From Acidobacteriota bacterium (GTDB taxonomy: Bacteria > Acidobacteriota > Thermoanaerobaculia > Thermoanaerobaculales > Sulfomarinibacteraceae), in NCBI GenBank assembly GCA_030637805.1, contig DAOWFV010000237.1:1-17157 (forward strand): 17,157 nucleotides of DNA, in the 5' to 3' direction. Shown here piece after piece: positions 1 through 6,653 of the stretch. Position 1 is the first letter of the stretch; each line of letters starts with the position of its first letter. The translations under genes and the position numbers were made by a program. The notes under the pieces are model-generated. The model did no database searches. It saw only the letters and a program-made list of their open reading frames with translations, and was not told the DNA's origin.

Positions 1-159
1 CTCCCCCGGCACCGCCGCGAAGCTCTTGCAGCCTACGTCATCACCAACCCATTCACCGGCAGCACCATCCCTTTCGACCTCGATTCCGGAGCGACCCTGT
101 TCAAGCTCGCGGGCCTCATCCAGCTGCTGGCCGCCGACCCCACCTACCAGGTGAGCTGA
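1..159 (+). CDS. C-terminal end of a probable DUF1800 protein (5' truncated)
   Basis: The first frame is open from base 1 to a TGA at 157-159 and encodes the last 52 residues of a protein that starts outside the window. The tail contains a LAGLIQLLAADPTYQ-like ending, which resembles the end of DUF1800 proteins, where a helix closes with a 'll-asPeFq' pattern. The stronger argument is context: DUF1800 genes commonly sit directly upstream of DUF1501 genes, and a Tat-type DUF1501 gene starts 20 bp downstream on the same strand. The two are probably cotranscribed. The function of DUF1800 proteins is not established. With only 52 residues the family call is tentative, but the frame itself is convincing. 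Confidence 0.55.
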   Translation, partial: LPRHRREALAAYVITNPFTGSTIPFDLDSGATLFKLAGLIQLLAADPTYQVS

Positions 160-179
160 CCAGGGCAAAGGAGCACCCC

Positions 180-1427
180 ATGCGCCACCCTATCGATCGC
201 CGCCTCTTTCTCAAGACCGGTTTGATCGGCATCGGATCGAGTCTGATGATAGCCCGGAGCCCGTTCGCCGAGGTCTTCTCCCGACGGGCAGCGGGCCGAC
301 GCGTCCTGCCGGCGGACAACGGTCGCCGCCTCGTGGTCGTCCAGCTGCGCGGCGGCAACGACGGCCTCAACACCGTGGTTCCCTTCACCGACACCGCCTA
401 CCGCAGCCTGCGCCCGAACCTCGCTCTGCCGGAGCACGAGCTCCTGCAGATCGGCGAGAAGGTCGCCCTCAACCCCGCCCTCGCTCCGCTGCTCCCGCGC
501 TGGGAACGAGGTCAGTTTGCGATCGTTCCAAACGTGGGCTACCCCGACCCGGACCTCTCGCACTTTCGTTCCGAGGCGATCTGGTACACCGCCAAGCCGC
601 AAGCCCCGTCCGGCGACGGCTGGCTCGGCGCGTGGATTCAACAGAGGTCCGACCCCTCTCCCACTGCCCTGACGAGCATCTCCTATCTCCCGTCGCCGGC
701 CACCGCAGCACAAAATGCGGTCGCGGCGGCGGTGCGCGATCCCGATCAGTTCGGGTTCGAGTTCACCAGCCCGGTTCCGGAGGACAGCGAGCTTCGACGC
801 GAGCTGCTGCACCAGGGCTTCCTCGACTCTGTCGGCAGGGCTGACGTGCTGTCCTCGATCAGCGCCACCGGTCTCGCGGCGGAGAGCGTTGTGGACCTCG
901 TCGGCCGGATCCCGGAGGAAGAGGTACCGCCCGTCGCCTATCCTGAATCGGTCCTCGCCGGTGATCTGGCCATCGCGGCCCGGTTCCTGGCCTCCGACGT
1001 CGGCGCGCGGGTGGTGTGGGTGACCACCGGCGGTTTCGACACCCACGCAGATCAGGGTGCCACCCACTCCAACCTCCTCGGGGAACTCGCCGGCGCCCTC
1101 GATGCGTTCTTGGAGGACCTCGATGTTCGCGGCCTCTCAGCGCGCACCGCTGTGATGGTGTGGTCCGAGTTCGGACGCCGGGTCCAGGAGAACGGATCCC
1201 TCGGCACAGATCACGGAACCGGCGGTGCGAGCTTCTTCCTGGGGGCGCCGGTCAACGGCGGCATCTACGGCGATCTGCCCGACCTCCATCGCCTCGATGA
1301 AAACGGCAACCTCGTATTCGATGTGGATTTCCGCTCCCTCTACGAGACCGTCTTCGCGGAACACCTCGGAGTCGACCCGAGGCTGGTCCTCGAGCAGCCC
1401 TTCGAGCGTCTCCGGATATTTCGGTGA
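180..1427 (+). CDS. DUF1501 family protein with Tat signal
   Basis: A 415-residue protein. The ATG at 180 follows an AAAGGAG ribosome site at 167-173. The N-terminus reads RRLFLKTGLIGIGSSLMI (residues 7-24), a twin-arginine signal followed by a hydrophobic stretch, so export in folded form is likely. The mature part has DUF1501 hallmarks: VVVQLRGGNDGLNTVVPF near residues 52-69, a HFRSEAIW segment near 122-129, TTGGFDTHADQ near 281-291, and WSEFGRRVQENGSLGTDHG near 327-345. The His/Asp-rich motifs recall the alkaline phosphatase/sulfatase-like fold proposed for the family, but the substrate is unknown. It lies 20 bp after the probable DUF1800 gene and is convergent with the sigma-factor gene downstream. 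Length and motifs look intact. Confidence 0.9.
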   Translation: MRHPIDRRLFLKTGLIGIGSSLMIARSPFAEVFSRRAAGRRVLPADNGRRLVVVQLRGGNDGLNTVVPFTDTAYRSLRPNLALPEHELLQIGEKVALNPALAPLLPRWERGQFAIVPNVGYPDPDLSHFRSEAIWYTAKPQAPSGDGWLGAWIQQRSDPSPTALTSISYLPSPATAAQNAVAAAVRDPDQFGFEFTSPVPEDSELRRELLHQGFLDSVGRADVLSSISATGLAAESVVDLVGRIPEEEVPPVAYPESVLAGDLAIAARFLASDVGARVVWVTTGGFDTHADQGATHSNLLGELAGALDAFLEDLDVRGLSARTAVMVWSEFGRRVQENGSLGTDHGTGGASFFLGAPVNGGIYGDLPDLHRLDENGNLVFDVDFRSLYETVFAEHLGVDPRLVLEQPFERLRIFR

Positions 1428-1463
1428 CAAGCCGCCTCCAATGCTGGAAAAACAGGAAGCAGA

Positions 1464-1643
1464 AATTTCGAATTTCGAGTTTCTTGGCGCGCGGAGGAGG
1501 CCGGGAGGGTTCCGGGCCGATTGCCCGGCCCGCGCTTGGGCGCGCTCCGGAGACGAGCTGCTGATTTCGAGGCGGTCTTCTGCCCTCGCGCTCCTCGAGA
1601 GAGCCCCCCCCTGACAATGATTGGGACTCAACACTCAAAACTC
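1464..1643. repeat. Degenerate heptamer and GC-rich intergenic repeat, copy A
   Basis: This lies between the converging DUF1501 and sigma-factor genes. Three degenerate heptamers (AATTTCG, AATTTCG, AGTTTCT) occupy 1464-1484. A GC-rich core follows, with GGCGCGCGGA at 1486-1495 and GCCCGCGCTTGGGCGCG at 1528-1544. The region closes with ACTCAAC ACTCAAA ACTC at 1626-1643, which on the other strand is the same GAGTTTT-type heptamer in inverted orientation. The 17-bp core string occurs again, exactly, at 16067-16083, also downstream of a TTTTGAG array and a GGCGCGGGGA block. I see no gene and no convincing intrinsic terminator here. The function is unknown. Confidence 0.55.
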
Positions 1644-1654
1644 GGTGTGGAGGG

Positions 1655-2521
1655 CTACTGCAGGAACCCGGCGAGCGGCCGCGTCTTGTACGAGCGGCGG
1701 AGCTTGTTCAGCGCCCGGCTTTCGATCTGTCTCACCCGCTCGCGGGAGAGCTGCATGATCTCGCCGATCTCGCGCAGGGTCTTCGGCTGATCGTCACTCA
1801 GACCGAAGCGCAGGGCGAGCACCTGTTGCTCCCGTTGGGGAAGCTCCGCGAGGGCATCGCTCAGGGCTCGGGTGAAGCTCTCCCAGAGAATGCGTTCGTC
1901 GGTGTCCGGAAGAACAGTCTGCTCGAGGAGATCGCCGAGTTCCGAGTCCCCCTCGTTGTCCACAGGTTCGTTGAGCGACACGGAGGCGTGCGAAGCCCGG
2001 GTGAGGACTCGAACATCGTCAACGGTGATTCTGAGCTCTTCCGACAGCTCCTGCTCGGTCGGTGAGCGTCCGAACCGCTCGGCGAGCAGCGAGCGGACCC
2101 TTTCCAACCTGTAGAGGGTGTTGGCCTGCTTCTGAGGCAGCCGGAAGGAGCCGGCGTGCTCAGCCAACGCGTGCAGAATTGCCTGGCGGATCCACCACAC
2201 CGCGTAGGTGATGAACTTGACGTCGTGTTTCTCGCTCGAGGGATCGTACTTCTTCGCCGCCTGGATCAGCCCCAGGTTCCCCTCGTGGATGAGGTCGAGG
2301 AAGGGTACGTTGGGGTTACGGAAGCGCTTTGCGTAGGCAACCACGAAGCGTAGGTTGGCCTCGACAAGCTCCCGCAGTGAGTCCTCGTCACCATCCTTGA
2401 TTTTGCGCGCCAGCTCCACCTCCCGGGCATGGTCGATGGTCGGATAGCGAGCGATCTCCTGGAGGTAGCGCCTCAGGGTGGCGACCTCCGCGTCGTGCGT
2501 GGATCCACCACGCGATGTCAT
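1655..2521 (-). CDS. RpoD-like RNA polymerase sigma-70 factor (group 2/3)
   Basis: A 288-residue sigma factor without region 1.1. Region 1.2 is near residues 14-45. Region 2 spans about 48-118 and contains NLRFVVAYAKRF, DLIHEGNLGLIQAAKKYD and the core- and -10-contacting ITYAVWWIRQAI. Region 3 spans about 127-200 (FRLPQKQANTLYRL; GRSPTEQELSEEL). Region 4 spans about 217-278 and includes the -35-reading helix TLREIGEIMQLSRERVRQIE. It lacks the RpoH-box sequence, so it is closer to RpoD/RpoS-type alternative factors. A short SEKHD-like stretch before VKFITY differs from the usual RRGFKFSTY. The ATG at 2521 overlaps the hspR stop as ATGA with little independent ribosome site, so translation is probably coupled to hspR. 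I infer a role in stress-responsive transcription from this linkage. Target promoters cannot be told from the sequence. Confidence 0.93.
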   Translation of the reverse strand: MTSRGGSTHDAEVATLRRYLQEIARYPTIDHAREVELARKIKDGDEDSLRELVEANLRFVVAYAKRFRNPNVPFLDLIHEGNLGLIQAAKKYDPSSEKHDVKFITYAVWWIRQAILHALAEHAGSFRLPQKQANTLYRLERVRSLLAERFGRSPTEQELSEELRITVDDVRVLTRASHASVSLNEPVDNEGDSELGDLLEQTVLPDTDERILWESFTRALSDALAELPQREQQVLALRFGLSDDQPKTLREIGEIMQLSRERVRQIESRALNKLRRSYKTRPLAGFLQ

Positions 2522-2892
2522 TCCTCGTCCACGATCTTGAGGGTCCTGGTCTCGAGGGACACCAATGCGTGGTACCGCGGAATCTCGCTTTTCTTCTGCA
2601 CGGTCTGCCGCAGCATTTTCAGCATCATCTCATTCTCCACCTGGAGGCGCTGGATCTGTTTTTTGAGGTTGAGGATGATCTCGACACCAGCGAGGTTTAC
2701 TCCCAGGTCCCTGGTCAGGGTGAGAACCGACTCGAGCCGGCGGCAGGTCTCCTCATCATACAACCGGGTATTACCCCTGGACCTGGTGGGCCGCAGGAGA
2801 CCCTCGCGCTCCCACAGGCGGAGAGTCTGCGGGTGGACCGCGTACTTCTCCGCCACCCAGGAGATCATCCGGTACTTAGGTTTCGACTTCAC
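2518..2892 (-). CDS. hspR: MerR-family heat-shock repressor HspR-like
   Basis: A 124-residue MerR-family regulator. The GTG start at 2892-2890 follows GGGAGGAG. Residues 7-45 form the winged helix-turn-helix (YRMISWVAEKYAVHPQTLRL, then WEREGLLRP), where HPQTLR.WE..GLL is the HspR-type recognition segment. Residues 46-77 carry the wing (TRSRGNTRLYDEETCRRLE) and the second helices with the DLGVNLAGVEIIL pattern typical of HspR. A coiled coil follows at about 78-105 (LKKQIQRLQVENEMMLKML). HspR represses dnaK operons by binding HAIR inverted repeats, often with DnaK as co-repressor. Here it lies just after dnaK, separated by a terminator, and has its own HAIR-like repeat at 2913-2934. It overlaps the downstream sigma gene by 4 bp. 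Another MerR function is possible, but the dnaK context supports HspR. Confidence 0.85.
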   Translation of the reverse strand: MKSKPKYRMISWVAEKYAVHPQTLRLWEREGLLRPTRSRGNTRLYDEETCRRLESVLTLTRDLGVNLAGVEIILNLKKQIQRLQVENEMMLKMLRQTVQKKSEIPRYHALVSLETRTLKIVDEE

Positions 2893-2912
2893 GGCTCCTC
2901 CCGATCACCCGC

Positions 2913-2934
2913 GTTGAGTCAGGCTCTCGTCAAC
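2913..2934. promoter_or_regulatory. HAIR-like inverted repeat upstream of hspR
   Basis: GTTGAGT at 2913-2919 and CGTCAAC at 2928-2934 form a partial palindrome with GTTGA/TCAAC ends. The site lies about 20 bp upstream of the hspR GTG. It resembles the actinobacterial HspR operator CTTGAGT-N7-ACTCAAG, but the spacer is 8 bp instead of 7 and 10 of 14 consensus positions match. Read on the minus strand it also contains TTGACG, a possible -35, with only a poor -10 after it. I infer autoregulation. The off-by-one spacer makes this weaker than the dnaK site. Confidence 0.45.
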
Positions 2935-2997
2935 CGGTGGTGCCCGACGATCTCTCGCGTTCACAAAGGTTCTTCACGCCCACTCTATCACCACCGG

Positions 2998-3040
2998 GGA
3001 GGAAGAAACGGGGGCGATCCGTCCAATGGGATCGCCCCCG
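2998..3040 (-). terminator. Intrinsic terminator of dnaK
   Basis: A perfect 12-bp stem is formed by CGGGGGCGATCC at 3009-3020 and GGATCGCCCCCG at 3029-3040, with an 8-nt loop. Read on the minus strand, the stem is followed by GTTTCTTCCTCCC. The T/C-rich tail is less than ideal, but the stem is very stable and lies 31 bp past the dnaK stop. It separates dnaK from hspR and the sigma gene, which implies that they have a separate promoter or depend on readthrough. Confidence 0.8.
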
Positions 3041-3071
3041 AGAGATCCCCGGGCCCGCATGACCGCCCGGG

Positions 3072-5000
3072 TTAGTTGTTCTCCTCGGCATCGACGTCGA
3101 CATACTCGGCATCGATCACGTCGTCATCGGCTGCCGCCGACGGCTCGTCGCCCCCGGATGCGCTCGCTTCCGGACCGGCTCCGGGGGCCGCACCCTCGGC
3201 AGAGGCGCTCTGGTAAAGGACCGCCGCCACCTGATGACTTGCCTGGGTCAGTCCTTCGTGCGCCTTCTCCATCCGCTCGGCAGACCCCTCTTCGAGCGCT
3301 TCCTTGGCCTCTCCAAGCACACTCTCGATGGTGCCCACCTCGGCCTCCGGCAGCTTGTCGCGGTTGTCGTTGACCAGCTTCTCAGTGGAGTAGATGAGGC
3401 TGTCGAGCTTGTTGCGGGTCTCGATCTCCTGCCGCCTGGTTTCGTCATCGCCGGCGTGAGACTTCGCCTCGTCGACCATACGGTCGATTTCGTCACTCGA
3501 CAGTCCCGAGGAGCTCGTGATCTGGATCTTCTGTTCCTGACCTGTTCCCCGGTCCTTTGCAGACACGTGGAGGATGCCGTTTGCGTCGATGTCAAAAGTC
3601 ACCTCGACCTGCGGCACACCACGCGGGGCCGGGGGGATTCCGATCAGGTGGAAGCGGCCCAGGGTGCGATTGTCGCCGGCCATGGTCCGCTCGCCCTGCA
3701 ACACGTGGATCTCGACCTGGTTCTGGTTGTCATCGGCGGTGGAGTAGACCTTGCTCTTGCGAACCGGGATCGTTGTGTTGCGCTCGATCACCACGTCGGT
3801 AACACCGCCCAGAGTCTCAACCCCGAGCGAAAGCGGCGTGACGTCGAGGAGAAGCACGTCCTTGACCTCGCCGGCCAGCACGCCCGCCTGCACCGCGGCG
3901 CCGATCGCAACCACCTCGTCCGGGTTCACACCCTTGTTCGGCTCCTTGCCGAAGAAATCAGACACTTGTTTCTGCACCAGCGGTATCCGAGTGGACCCAC
4001 CCACCAGGATCACCTCGTCGATGTCCTTGGCCTCGAGGCCAGCGTCCTTGAGGGCTTGGCGGCAGGGCTCCATCGTTCGCTGCGCCAGAGGCTCGATCAT
4101 CTGATCGAACTTCGAACGCGACAGTCGCAGAGTGAGGTGCTTCGGTCCCGAAGCATCCGCGGTGATAAACGGTAGGTTGATGTCGGTTTCGAGAGTAGAC
4201 GATAGCTCCATCTTGGCCTTTTCGGCAGCCTCCTTGAGACGCTGCACGGCCATCCGGTCCTTGGATAGGTCGACGCCCTGGTCCTTCTTGAACTCGTCCT
4301 CCATCCACTCGATGATCAGGTGGTCGATGTCGTCCCCACCGAGATGGGTGTCACCGTTGGTGGACTTGACCTCCACCACGCCGCTGCCGACCTCGAGGAT
4401 CGAAATATCGAAGGTGCCGCCGCCGAAGTCGAAGACCGCGATGGTCTCCTCCTCCTTCTGATCGAGCCCGTAGGCAAGTGCAGCGGCCGTAGGCTCGTTG
4501 ACCAGGCGCAGCACCTCCAGACCGGCGATCTGGCCGGCATCCTTGGTGGCCTGCCGCTGCGCATCGTTGAAGTAGGCCGGCACCGTGATGACCGCCTGAT
4601 CCGCCTTGCCCCCGAGGTAGTCCTCGGCGGCCGCCTTGAGCTTCTGCAGGACCATCGCCGAGATCTCCGGCGGTGAGTACTGCTTGCCCTCGGCCTCGAT
4701 GCGTACGGTATCGTTGTCGCCCTTGACCACCTTGTAAGGAATGGTCTTGATTTCCTCGAGAACCTCATCGTATCGCCGCCCCATGAACCTCTTGATGGAG
4801 GAGACGGTGTTCTCTGGGTTGGTGACCGCCTGGCGCTTCGCAACCTGGCCTACGAGACGCTCACCGGTGTTTGTAAAGGCCACCACCGAAGCGGTGGTTC
4901 GATTTCCCTCCTGATTGGGAATGACAACGGGCTTTCCGCCCTCCATGACGGCAACCACCGAGTTTGTGGTGCCAAGGTCGATTCCAATAACACGAGACAT
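3072..5000 (-). CDS. dnaK: Hsp70 chaperone DnaK
   Basis: A full-length 642-residue Hsp70. It is a cytoplasmic ATP-driven chaperone that binds exposed hydrophobic peptide segments together with DnaJ and GrpE. The nucleotide-binding domain (about 1-380) has IGIDLGTTNSVVAVMEGGKP at residues 5-24, VPAYFNDAQRQATKDAG, NEPTAAALAYGL, FDFGGGTFDISIL and VGGSTRIP. The linker DVLLLDVTPLSLGVET follows, then the substrate-binding domain, a helical lid, and an acidic tail ending near DVIDAEYVDVDAEENN, the usual bacterial form. GAGGAGG lies 8 nt upstream of the ATG. It has a strong promoter at 5036-5064 overlapped by an HspR-like operator, and a terminator at 2998-3040. There is no grpE or dnaJ next to it; these partners must lie elsewhere. 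Confidence 0.99.
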   Translation of the reverse strand: MSRVIGIDLGTTNSVVAVMEGGKPVVIPNQEGNRTTASVVAFTNTGERLVGQVAKRQAVTNPENTVSSIKRFMGRRYDEVLEEIKTIPYKVVKGDNDTVRIEAEGKQYSPPEISAMVLQKLKAAAEDYLGGKADQAVITVPAYFNDAQRQATKDAGQIAGLEVLRLVNEPTAAALAYGLDQKEEETIAVFDFGGGTFDISILEVGSGVVEVKSTNGDTHLGGDDIDHLIIEWMEDEFKKDQGVDLSKDRMAVQRLKEAAEKAKMELSSTLETDINLPFITADASGPKHLTLRLSRSKFDQMIEPLAQRTMEPCRQALKDAGLEAKDIDEVILVGGSTRIPLVQKQVSDFFGKEPNKGVNPDEVVAIGAAVQAGVLAGEVKDVLLLDVTPLSLGVETLGGVTDVVIERNTTIPVRKSKVYSTADDNQNQVEIHVLQGERTMAGDNRTLGRFHLIGIPPAPRGVPQVEVTFDIDANGILHVSAKDRGTGQEQKIQITSSSGLSSDEIDRMVDEAKSHAGDDETRRQEIETRNKLDSLIYSTEKLVNDNRDKLPEAEVGTIESVLGEAKEALEEGSAERMEKAHEGLTQASHQVAAVLYQSASAEGAAPGAGPEASASGGDEPSAAADDDVIDAEYVDVDAEENN

Positions 5001-5035
5001 GCTTTGATCCTCCTCAACTTTCGTTATCAGACATC

Positions 5036-5064
5036 AATATAAGACCTGAGTGAGGATTTGTCAA
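5036..5064 (-). promoter_or_regulatory. Sigma-70-type promoter of dnaK
   Basis: On the minus strand TTGACA (5064-5059) is followed by a 17-bp spacer and TATATT (5041-5036). This is a perfect -35 and a near-perfect -10 at optimal spacing. Transcription would start near 5029, giving a 5' leader of about 30 nt that contains the GAGGAGG ribosome site. The quality of the match fits high expression of dnaK by the housekeeping sigma, with control by repression and not by a specialised heat-shock sigma. Confidence 0.85.
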
Positions 5065-5065
5065 G
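5045..5065. promoter_or_regulatory. HAIR-like HspR operator over the dnaK promoter
   Basis: CCTGAGT (5045-5051), a 7-bp spacer, then TGTCAAG (5059-5065). This matches the HspR operator CTTGAGT-N7-ACTCAAG at 11 of 14 positions with the exact spacer length. It covers the -35 and most of the spacer of the dnaK promoter, so a bound repressor would block polymerase. A gene for an HspR-like protein lies directly downstream of dnaK. Binding is inferred from sequence only. Confidence 0.65.
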
Positions 5066-5149
5066 TTCATTAGATAAATCGAGTCGCCCCCATCCGCTAA
5101 ACGTCTCGAAAAGATTGATAAAGCTGAGGCTTAGACCACTTATCTTTAC

Positions 5150-5207
5150 AGGTCGCAGGTCACAGGCAGCAGGTCGCACGTCGCAAGCCTCAGGTAGCAG
5201 GCCCCAT
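5150..5207. repeat. Degenerate CAGGT-type short repeats, inverted to the following array
   Basis: The stretch is made of imperfect repeats of the kind caggtcg-caggtca-caggcag-caggtcg, degenerating to cctcaggtagcagg. Its reverse complement is rich in ACCTG units, so it looks like a decayed copy of the 23-bp array at 5227-5349 in opposite orientation. The 11-mer CAGGTCACAGG here is the reverse complement of part of 5319-5340. Together the two blocks could pair as a long imperfect hairpin. Between the dnaK promoter and this block (5066-5149) I see an AT-richer stretch with no gene. Confidence 0.5.
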
Positions 5208-5226
5208 CCCCGCACGCACGGTCAGG

Positions 5227-5349
5227 GAGACCTGAGACCTGAAGCTTGTGAGACCTGAGACCTGAAACCTGTGAGACCTGAGACCTGAAACCTGTGAGAC
5301 CTGAGACCTGAAGCTTGTGAGACCTGTGACCTGAAGCCTGAGACCTGAG
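5227..5349. repeat. 23-bp direct tandem repeat array
   Basis: Four consecutive 23-bp units start at 5227, 5250, 5273 and 5296. Units 1 and 4 read GAGACCTGAGACCTGAAGC plus TTGT; units 2 and 3 end in AACCTGT instead. A fifth, degenerate unit runs on to about 5349. Each unit breaks down as 7+7+9 bases built on GAGACCT. The array sits between the 3' end of the DUF4388 gene and the dnaK promoter. There are no unique spacers, so it is not a CRISPR array. A related array lies at 13400-13459 in the same orientation. Open frames across it are low-complexity repeats of no coding interest. Confidence 0.9.
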
Positions 5350-5353
5350 AGGG

Positions 5354-6652
5354 TTACTCGAGGAGCCGGACCCCGGGACCAGCGGGGCGACCGCCATCCG
5401 CGGAGATCTCCTCCTCCCAGGCGAGGCTGCGGCTCAAGATCAGGGCCTGAACCGGCTGGCCGCTTCCATCGGATCCCGTGACCAATACCTTTCCGCCTCG
5501 CGTGACCAGGCGGTATGGCCGCTTCCAGGGGTCCCGTGGTGGAATCCCCGGGACTCCAGTAACCAACTCCTCCACCCCGTCCGGATAATACCCGTTGAGG
5601 ATGAAGTAGGTTTCGGCGCCGCGGGCCACACGATCGAGTCCGATCCACGACACGCTCTGGAGCACGTAGCGATCCCAGAAATTCTGACGGAGCTTGAACC
5701 CCGGGTTCACCGGATTGCGCGGTATGATCATCAGCGAGAATCCAAGCAGGATCAGGAAGGGAACCGCCAGCCACGGGAGAGAGGCCGGGCTCCATGATGG
5801 TGTCGAAACTTCTTTCACCTCGCGCCGCAATTCGCGCGCAATCTCTTCCTGACTGGCCTCACGGATCAGGTCTCGTTCCCTCAGGTCGGCCAGCGCCTTG
5901 CACGTTTCAAACTCGACCAGCGTGCTCTCGAGGATGATTTCGTTGATCGAGTTGGTGCCGTTGACCAGCTGAAACACCGTCATTTGGTTGTCTGTCACCT
6001 GGTTGTCCGGTATTTTCTCGGAGGTGGACTTCTGACTCCCCCCCTCCTCGAAGCTGAACCCCAGCTCGTCGAAGTCATCGAAGGTCGATGCCACGACCTC
6101 GAGCTCTCGCGAAGGATCCACCTTGAGAAACACAGCCTCACGGTCGGGAATCCGCTGGTCGATGAACGGCCACTCGTCCGTCATCCGGGCGCCTTCCATG
6201 ATGATCGAATCCGCGGCCATCGGCTCCATGAGATCCCGGTCGTAGTCGATATCTGTTTCCTGCGAGAAATGGTACTCGCCGTCCGACCACCTGAATACTC
6301 GGTACACGATCTGCAGGATCTGCTGGTGGAGAGCGATCCTCACCGTATCCACCGGCACCACATGATGATCGATCAGAATTCGCCCGAGGCGCTGAAGCGT
6401 CTCCTCCTGCCGACGCAGGGCAGCCTCGAGCTCCACCTCGCTCACCTCTCCCCGCTTCGTCAAGATCAGACCGATCATGTCCTCGGGGTGCTGGTTGAGA
6501 GTGGATGCACCGACGATGCAGCCCTCGAGGAAGGACACCGTAACCAGGTTTTCTTCGGTTTTCAGCGTGAGCACGCCTGTCTTCCGCTGCAGCGAGATCA
6601 ACTGCAGGATATCGGCAAAGGAGAAGTCGAGGAGAGTGCCTTCGAGGGCCAC
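5354..6652 (-). CDS. DUF4388 protein with membrane anchor and pseudopilin-like C-terminus
   Basis: A 432-residue protein starting at GTG 6652, one base after the stop of the upstream TPR gene and behind GGAGG. An upstream in-frame ATG at 6721 would overlap that gene and adds an arginine-rich, non-conserved stretch. Residues 2 to about 155 form a DUF4388 domain (ALEGTLLDFSFADILQLISL, then KTGVLTL), found in many deltaproteobacterial and acidobacterial regulatory or motility-associated proteins. Residues about 224-264 look like a small winged-helix segment (MTVFQLVNGTNSINEIIL). One membrane helix lies at about 292-312. The remainder (about 335-400) resembles the periplasmic half of GspG-type pseudopilins: ETYFILNGYYPDGVEEL, RDPWKRPYRL and a GSDGSG end. 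It would link a cytoplasmic domain to an outer-face domain. The role is unknown. Confidence 0.85.
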   Translation of the reverse strand: MALEGTLLDFSFADILQLISLQRKTGVLTLKTEENLVTVSFLEGCIVGASTLNQHPEDMIGLILTKRGEVSEVELEAALRRQEETLQRLGRILIDHHVVPVDTVRIALHQQILQIVYRVFRWSDGEYHFSQETDIDYDRDLMEPMAADSIIMEGARMTDEWPFIDQRIPDREAVFLKVDPSRELEVVASTFDDFDELGFSFEEGGSQKSTSEKIPDNQVTDNQMTVFQLVNGTNSINEIILESTLVEFETCKALADLRERDLIREASQEEIARELRREVKEVSTPSWSPASLPWLAVPFLILLGFSLMIIPRNPVNPGFKLRQNFWDRYVLQSVSWIGLDRVARGAETYFILNGYYPDGVEELVTGVPGIPPRDPWKRPYRLVTRGGKVLVTGSDGSGQPVQALILSRSLAWEEEISADGGRPAGPGVRLLE

Positions 6653-6653
6653 G

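Noticed and set aside
144..1067. 307-residue open frame antisense to the DUF1501 gene
   Set aside because: The sense frame has a Tat signal, ribosome site and family motifs; the antisense frame has none.
3234..4175. 313-residue open frame antisense to dnaK
   Set aside because: A shadow of dnaK codon structure with no domain features.
5227..5349. Tandem repeats as a CRISPR array
   Set aside because: The units are directly adjacent without unique spacers and no cas genes are nearby.
5146..5795. Open frames through the repeat region rich in SQVSGLRSH-type repeats
   Set aside because: They are translations of the tandem repeat, overlap the DUF4388 gene, and have no ribosome site or family similarity.
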